From Deuterostichococcus epilithicus (lineage: Eukaryota; Chlorophyta; Trebouxiophyceae; Prasiolales; Stichococcaceae): a DNA stretch of 64,000 bases. Position numbers and translations under genes: made by a program. Location of the stretch: the NCBI GenBank assembly GCA_033439295.1, contig JAVTLE010000021.1, positions 3,162,009 to 3,226,008 of the forward strand. Direction: 5' to 3'. The notes under the pieces are model-generated. The model did not search any database. It had not been told where the DNA came from and was given only the letters and a program-made list of their open reading frames with translations. Numbering within the stretch: the first letter of the stretch is position 1; the number at the start of each line of letters is the position of its first letter. Shown here piece by piece: positions 59,328-64,000 of the stretch.

Positions 59328-62300
59328 CTATCGGTTTCGCACCGGGGGCGCGTAGTTGCACACGGTCAGCTGCCTAAATGGGTAGGCAGTGCTGCCGACA
59401 GGTAGGTCGCACCTGGCGGTGCCGCAACCGACCTGTGATACAACACAAGATCCGTCTTGAAGAAAGTAACGAAAGTAGTTGAGCATCATGTGTGCATTAA
59501 TTAATGCATGCGCGAATGACGAGCCAGGAATCTGTGCGCCATCAAAAGGGTCGACAGACAGTCTGCTCTATCGACGAGTCCAGGCACATTTTGGCAGATG
59601 CAGATGAAGCTGCCGCACCTGCGCGGTGGCTCGCCAGACGATCTGTGCGACACCAGGAGAGGACAGATCATTGATTTAACAGCATGTCGAAGCACGCAAC
59701 AGCTCTCCTCGCACCGTACGTCCCGCTGCTCCTGTGCGGCAGGCATGTGTGATGATCAAATGATGGCCCAGACACGGACCTGGGTAAAGTGTCCGATGAC
59801 GGCTGACGGCGTCGTGTTTCTTGCAGCGCCAGTTGCAAAATCGTAGTTGGCAACCTCGGCGTACCTGAACGAAGCATGGAAAGCGTCTCAGCAGCCTCAC
59901 CAGCGAGACATCAACAGCTCACTGCTGCAAAGCCTCCGGCCAGTCTGGTGCTGTCCGTTGTGTTGATTTGCAAGTCGGTGCAAACAAGCATGCCTAACAT
60001 ACCCTTGCCCATTGCATCCCCCTCGGGCCGTAGCCTGAAAGGAGCCGGGCGCGCTGATGCCTCGCTCACCAGGAGGTCACAGCGTTCAGGAACTGTGCGG
60101 AGTCGTCGCCGCCCAGGGCGCTGGCGGCGGTCGCAGACACGATGTAGAGATTCTCGCCCAGACCCGCGGCCCCGCTGTGGGTCAGCCCACTGCACCTGCC
60201 ACATTGATGCGTTGATCTCACAGCCAACCTTCTCCAAGACGGCCCGGGGCGCATGCTGTGGCGTGTCTGACTTGAGCTTCTCCACACGTCCCTAATTGCG
60301 GGCACGAACCAGTGGCACGATGCTGCACAATGTAGATGTCATGGCTCGTGCCGGTTGCATAGTCACCGATTACAACGCAAGGTTGCAGGCAGGAGGCGTA
60401 GGACGCTCACTTGGAGGCATACGTCTGCGCCGTGGCTGCTATGCTGTCACTCCAGGTCAGATTGCTGGTGCTAATGTGCAGCTGGCGCTTGCTGTTGTGG
60501 GTGTCGGTTGCGGTCCGTGTTGATGGGCTGGCAGCATTTGGCGCGGCCGTGGGACCAGCAGTTGGCGTCTTTGTCGGCGCCTTTGTTGGTGCAGCTGTTG
60601 GTACTGCCGCTGGCGCCTTTGTTGGTGACGTTGGCGGTGGCAATCTTGGCGGTGGGGGCGGCTTCAATGGCGGAGGCCGCTTCAGCATGGCAGTCGGCGC
60701 TGGTGTTGGCGCAGCTGTCGGCGCCTTTGTTGGCGCAATTGGTGGTGACGTCTTTGGTGGTGGTGATCTCAGCGGCGGGGGCCTCCTCAGCAATGCCGTC
60801 GGCACTGGTGTTGGCGCAACAGTCGGCGCCTTTGTTGGCGTTATCGGTGGTGGCATCTTTGGCGGTGGCGTCTTCGGTGGTGGCGATCTCAGCGGCGGGG
60901 GCATCCTCAGGATTGCCGTCGGCGCTAATGTTGGCGCAGCTGTTGTTGCATTTGTCTTTGGCGGCGGCATCTTCGGTGACGGGGGTCTCGTGAGCACGGA
61001 TGTCGGCGCCTTTGTCGGCAAGGCTGTAGGCGCCTTCGTTGGCAAGGCTGTTGAAGCAGCTGTAGGCGCTCTTGTCGGCAAGGCTGTTGGTGCGACTATA
61101 GGCGCCTTGGTTGGCAAGGCTGTCGGCGCGGCCATCGGCGCCTTCGTTGGCAAGGCTGTTGGTGCAGCAGTAGGCGCTCTTGTCGGCAAGGCTGTTGGTG
61201 CGACTATAGGCGCCTTGGTTGGCAAGGCTGTCGGCGCGGCCGTCGGCGCATTCGTTGGCAAGGCTGTTGGTGCGGCTGTCGGCGCTCTTGTCGGCAAGGC
61301 TGTTGGTGCGACTGTAGGCGCCTTGGTTGGCAAGGCTGTCGGCGCGGCCGTCGGCGCATTCGTTGGCAAGGCTGTTGGCGCAGCTGCTGGCGCCTTTGTT
61401 GGCGCCCCTGTCGCCGCTGCTGTTGGCGCTTTGGGCGGCGGCGGACCTGCTGACGTTGGCAGTGGGGGCATGGCGGGCAACCGGTACGTTGATGCCATCC
61501 ATCGCATGGTCGTCATCTGCCGTTGCATCGCATTGACAGAGTCAGTTGCAATGCTGCTGCAAGAGAGGGAAGGGTGCCCAAAACACCCCTGCAACCATGA
61601 CACTACTTGCTGGCTGCGGTGTCAAACCAACCGGCATTATTGCAGCACAGAAGGCAGCACCCTGGCGCAAAATCAGGAGCACCAACGACAATAGCAGCAG
61701 TGCTAAAATCAACTGGCACCGGCATTGACAGGCCGAACATGCCCGTTCCAGTCGACAGCGGTAGTGCGGCAGGCCTGGGCAGCAAGGCAAAGGCAACCCG
61801 GCGTTCACACAATACCTGCTCCGAGGTGAACGTGTTCAAGCACGCATCATCAGCATAATTCAGATAATTTGCCGTAGGATCCAACCCAGCAGAGCCGGGG
61901 CAGGAGTCCTGCGGAAATGGCACACAACTTGAGCCAGGGGGTTACATGCAGGCTGTGCTGCATGCTGATCTTGATGAGGCTCAAGGCATCTGGGCTGCTG
62001 CCGTCGTCGGGCACGGGCCCTGAGCTGCAACCGAGAGATGTGTGAGTTTGCGGCGCCCTGAGCACATACAGATCATGTGGGAGCATGCTCTAGGGGCTCC
62101 CGAGTCGGCCTCTCTGACCACTCGGTGACAGCAGCTTTCAATGACGGCTGGTGATAGGCTCAGCGGCCGATGGCACATGCTGTTCAATCACGGTGCAAAC
62201 TATGAACGGCGGCGCTCAGAGAGCCATTAAGCGGGTTCATCAAGGAGGAGCCTGCACGAAAGTTGACTGCATTGTCACACCTGGACACCGCAGCTGAAGG

Positions 62301-63840
62301 GATAATCGTCATAATCCGACATCTCCGGCGTGTCGCTGACCATGTCGTTCGGCTCGGAGCACCTGAAGCAGACAAAATCAGTTGCGCAAAACCTGGAATA
62401 CCTCTTGAAGCGCGCCAATCCAATGAGACAGTCACCAACGAACGGACCGAATGCAGCTGATTTGGCCTTTGCTTTCAGCAGTGTGAGTGGCGCCCGGGGG
62501 GCTCCGCATGCAAAAACGGGTCATTGAGGTTTGAATGGCGCTCACCCATCCTGGAACGTGTGCAGCAGGCCCAACCAGTGGCCCACCTGCGGGTAGGAAG
62601 ACAGCCTTTCTCAGCACTCGTCCTGCATTTACTTGTCTGGGCATGAGGATGGTCGCATTGAGTCACTGATTTCGGTTGGTGTTGCATATTGCCAGTGTGC
62701 ACGCCGTGCACAGGGACTGCACTGGAAGGATGCACTGAGTTCTGTTTGGAGGCTGTACAAATCAAGAGTAGCAAGGAATACAAAGTGCTTAGCTGCGAGT
62801 TGAACACACCTCGTGCACGAGCGTGAGCCCCAGATTGTACTGCCTGCCTTTGCCATAATTGGCGTCGCCGCCTACAGTTTGCATGCTCTGGGACTTGGAC
62901 CGGCCGAGCGGGAACACGTCTGGTGCGCGGCAGGACATCCAATCGCAGGGCTTTTGAGTGCTTGGTCTGAAGGCCAGCAAAGCCCTAAGAGCAGCAGCTG
63001 CGCATGCTGTGGCGGCCAAGCTGCTGCGCAGACGGTACGCCGCGCCCTGCTCATAAACCCAAATCCTGCATTCGCACCTGGCATGGTCTGGAAGTAGATT
63101 GCAATGCCGTCCATGTTTAGGGCTGTCTGCGCGGCAGGCGTTGCCGCACCATTATAGGGCCCCAAGTCCCAGGGAAACGTTGCCCATCCCAAAATAATGT
63201 CGTTGTCGGAAGTCACAAAAGCACCTGTGAGCAGCAGCGATTGGGATCAGCCTGCGCACGCCCTCGCAGGAGCCTTCAGCGCATGCAATGTGGAATTGTC
63301 GGCTGAAGCACAACACACAAAACAAGAACTATTACCAGTGTAGACGTTTAGAGATGCCTGCGCGCAACCACAAGGCAGCCGTCAGTGCTGAAGCATCGAG
63401 CGGCCATCGAGGCTGCAACACTGCCACAAGCGAGCGCACCACCGTGATCCCTTCGCAAGGCTGCAGTTGTTGCCGGCGTCTAACCTTTGCAAGCGGCCGG
63501 CCATGGCCCGGCTCTGTATACGCCGCGCGGTCGTGCCTGATCGCAGCTTGCAGGGCATGCAAGATGCGTTTGGTTGCTGCCTGACAGTGTCCTGAACTGC
63601 AAAACAGGCTCACCTTGCCGCCACGGTGTAGCGCTATCTTCATATCGACCTCCTCCTGGGAGGCTGCAAGGTCGTTGGATTTTAGATTGAACCAGGTGGC
63701 GTTGACGGTCCTGTCGATGCCGCGTGGCGCGCCCAGTGTGAAGCGGAAGTCCGTCTGCCCGTAAGTGGCCGCCCGATTCAACACTGCCAGCTGGTCGGTG
63801 ATCCAGGCGTCGGGCAGGTTGCCGCCCACCAGCGTTGTGT
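59328..63840 (-). CDS. secreted pappalysin-type (M43) metalloprotease fused to a CAP/PR-1 domain, 5'-partial
   Basis: Twelve exons join in phase: 63614-63840, 63336-63357, 63078-63224, 62810-62871, 62546-62586, 62281-62362, 61816-61908, 60411-61516, 60070-60195, 59780-59864, 59619-59642, 59328-59432 (about 705 aa; the N-terminus is off the right edge). The first part is an M43 peptidase: IDRTVNATWF, SLNVYTG, ILGWATFPW, then YNLGLTLVHE|VGHWLGLLHTF, giving the full HExxHxxGxxH zinc site, CSEPNDMVSDTPEM, and DSCPG...NYLNYADDACLNTF. A Pro/Thr/Ala/Lys linker of about 330 residues follows. The last part is a CAP domain: LTWSDSIAATAQTYAS, THSGAAGLGENLYIV, IGHFTQIVW, VGCG, TVCNYAPP, with both cavity His and the Glu of GEN present. 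Both halves are normally extracellular; a matrix-remodelling role is inferred. Confidence 0.88.
60490..61470 (-). repeat. PTxAPT linker with 108-bp higher-order repeat
   Basis: The linker reads APTALPTKAPTV-like 12-residue units. At DNA level a 108-bp unit (three 12-residue units) recurs: the plus-strand string GTTGGTGCGACT starts at about 61086, 61194 and 61302. Toward the CAP end the units become irregular, with Met/Pro-Lys/Leu variants. Confidence 0.85.
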
Positions 63841-64000
63841 CTGCAAGACATCCAGCGCGTCAGCAGTCTCAGGTTGCTGAGAGATTGACTTTCTTGAACT
63901 TTACTACGAGTACTTGTACGCTTCCGTGCCTCACGCAGTGTTGAAAGCACACTATGTAGGTACAAAATGTACAATATGCTCCGCATGTCAGCGTGAGGCC
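63841..64000. other. right edge, intron of the protease-CAP gene
   Basis: It lies upstream (minus) of the acceptor TTGCAG at 63846-63841. No exon is visible, so earlier exons with the signal peptide are outside the window. Confidence 0.5.

Overview
The window is nuclear DNA of a GC-rich green alga (Chlorophyta, probably a chlorophycean near Chlamydomonas/Volvox). Evidence: dense small GT-AG introns (about 100 could be placed by matching reading phase on both sides), a plastid HCF136 gene with a thylakoid twin-arginine signal, green-plant-type homologues (PEN-2, AAE13-like malonyl-CoA synthetase, pfkB kinase), hydroxyproline-rich cell-wall-type proteins, and TGTAA near some 3' ends. Scattered N bases show a draft assembly. 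No rRNA, tRNA, transposon or CRISPR array was seen. All assignments come from reading the sequence and from remembered family features; no search was run.

Layout, left to right: a partial minus-strand gene for a short membrane-anchored protein (342-1194); a plus-strand ZCCHC10-like zinc-knuckle protein with Ser-rich and Arg/Ser tails (1951-3669); a very long minus-strand multi-exon gene (4340 to at least 17265) for a multi-pass family-2 glycosyltransferase-like protein whose catalytic motifs are altered; a minus-strand pfkB sugar/nucleoside kinase (18164-21205); a giant plus-strand secreted PA14/hydroxyproline-rich protein of about 3,700 residues (22805-35723); a minus-strand universal stress protein (36597-38264); a plus-strand homeodomain transcription factor with polyQ (39069-44742); minus-strand SmG (45513-46423) and PEN-2 (46780-47829); plus-strand HCF136 (48724-52533) and malonyl-CoA synthetase (52939-58461); and, on the minus strand running off the right edge, a secreted pappalysin-type metalloprotease joined through a Pro/Thr linker to a CAP/PR-1 domain (59328 to beyond 63840).

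The genes are functionally unrelated neighbours. Two themes recur. Several encode or may modify the extracellular matrix: the giant HRGP, the protease-CAP fusion and the GT2-like membrane protein. Splicing is also unusual: six introns appear to begin with GC (mostly GCGAGN), one PEN-2 intron appears to begin with AT, and micro-exons of 22-24 nt occur. The strongest candidates for something undescribed are the M43 protease-linker-CAP fusion, the degenerate GT2-like protein with a very long N-terminal region, and the giant repeat protein with a globular domain embedded in its Pro-rich region.
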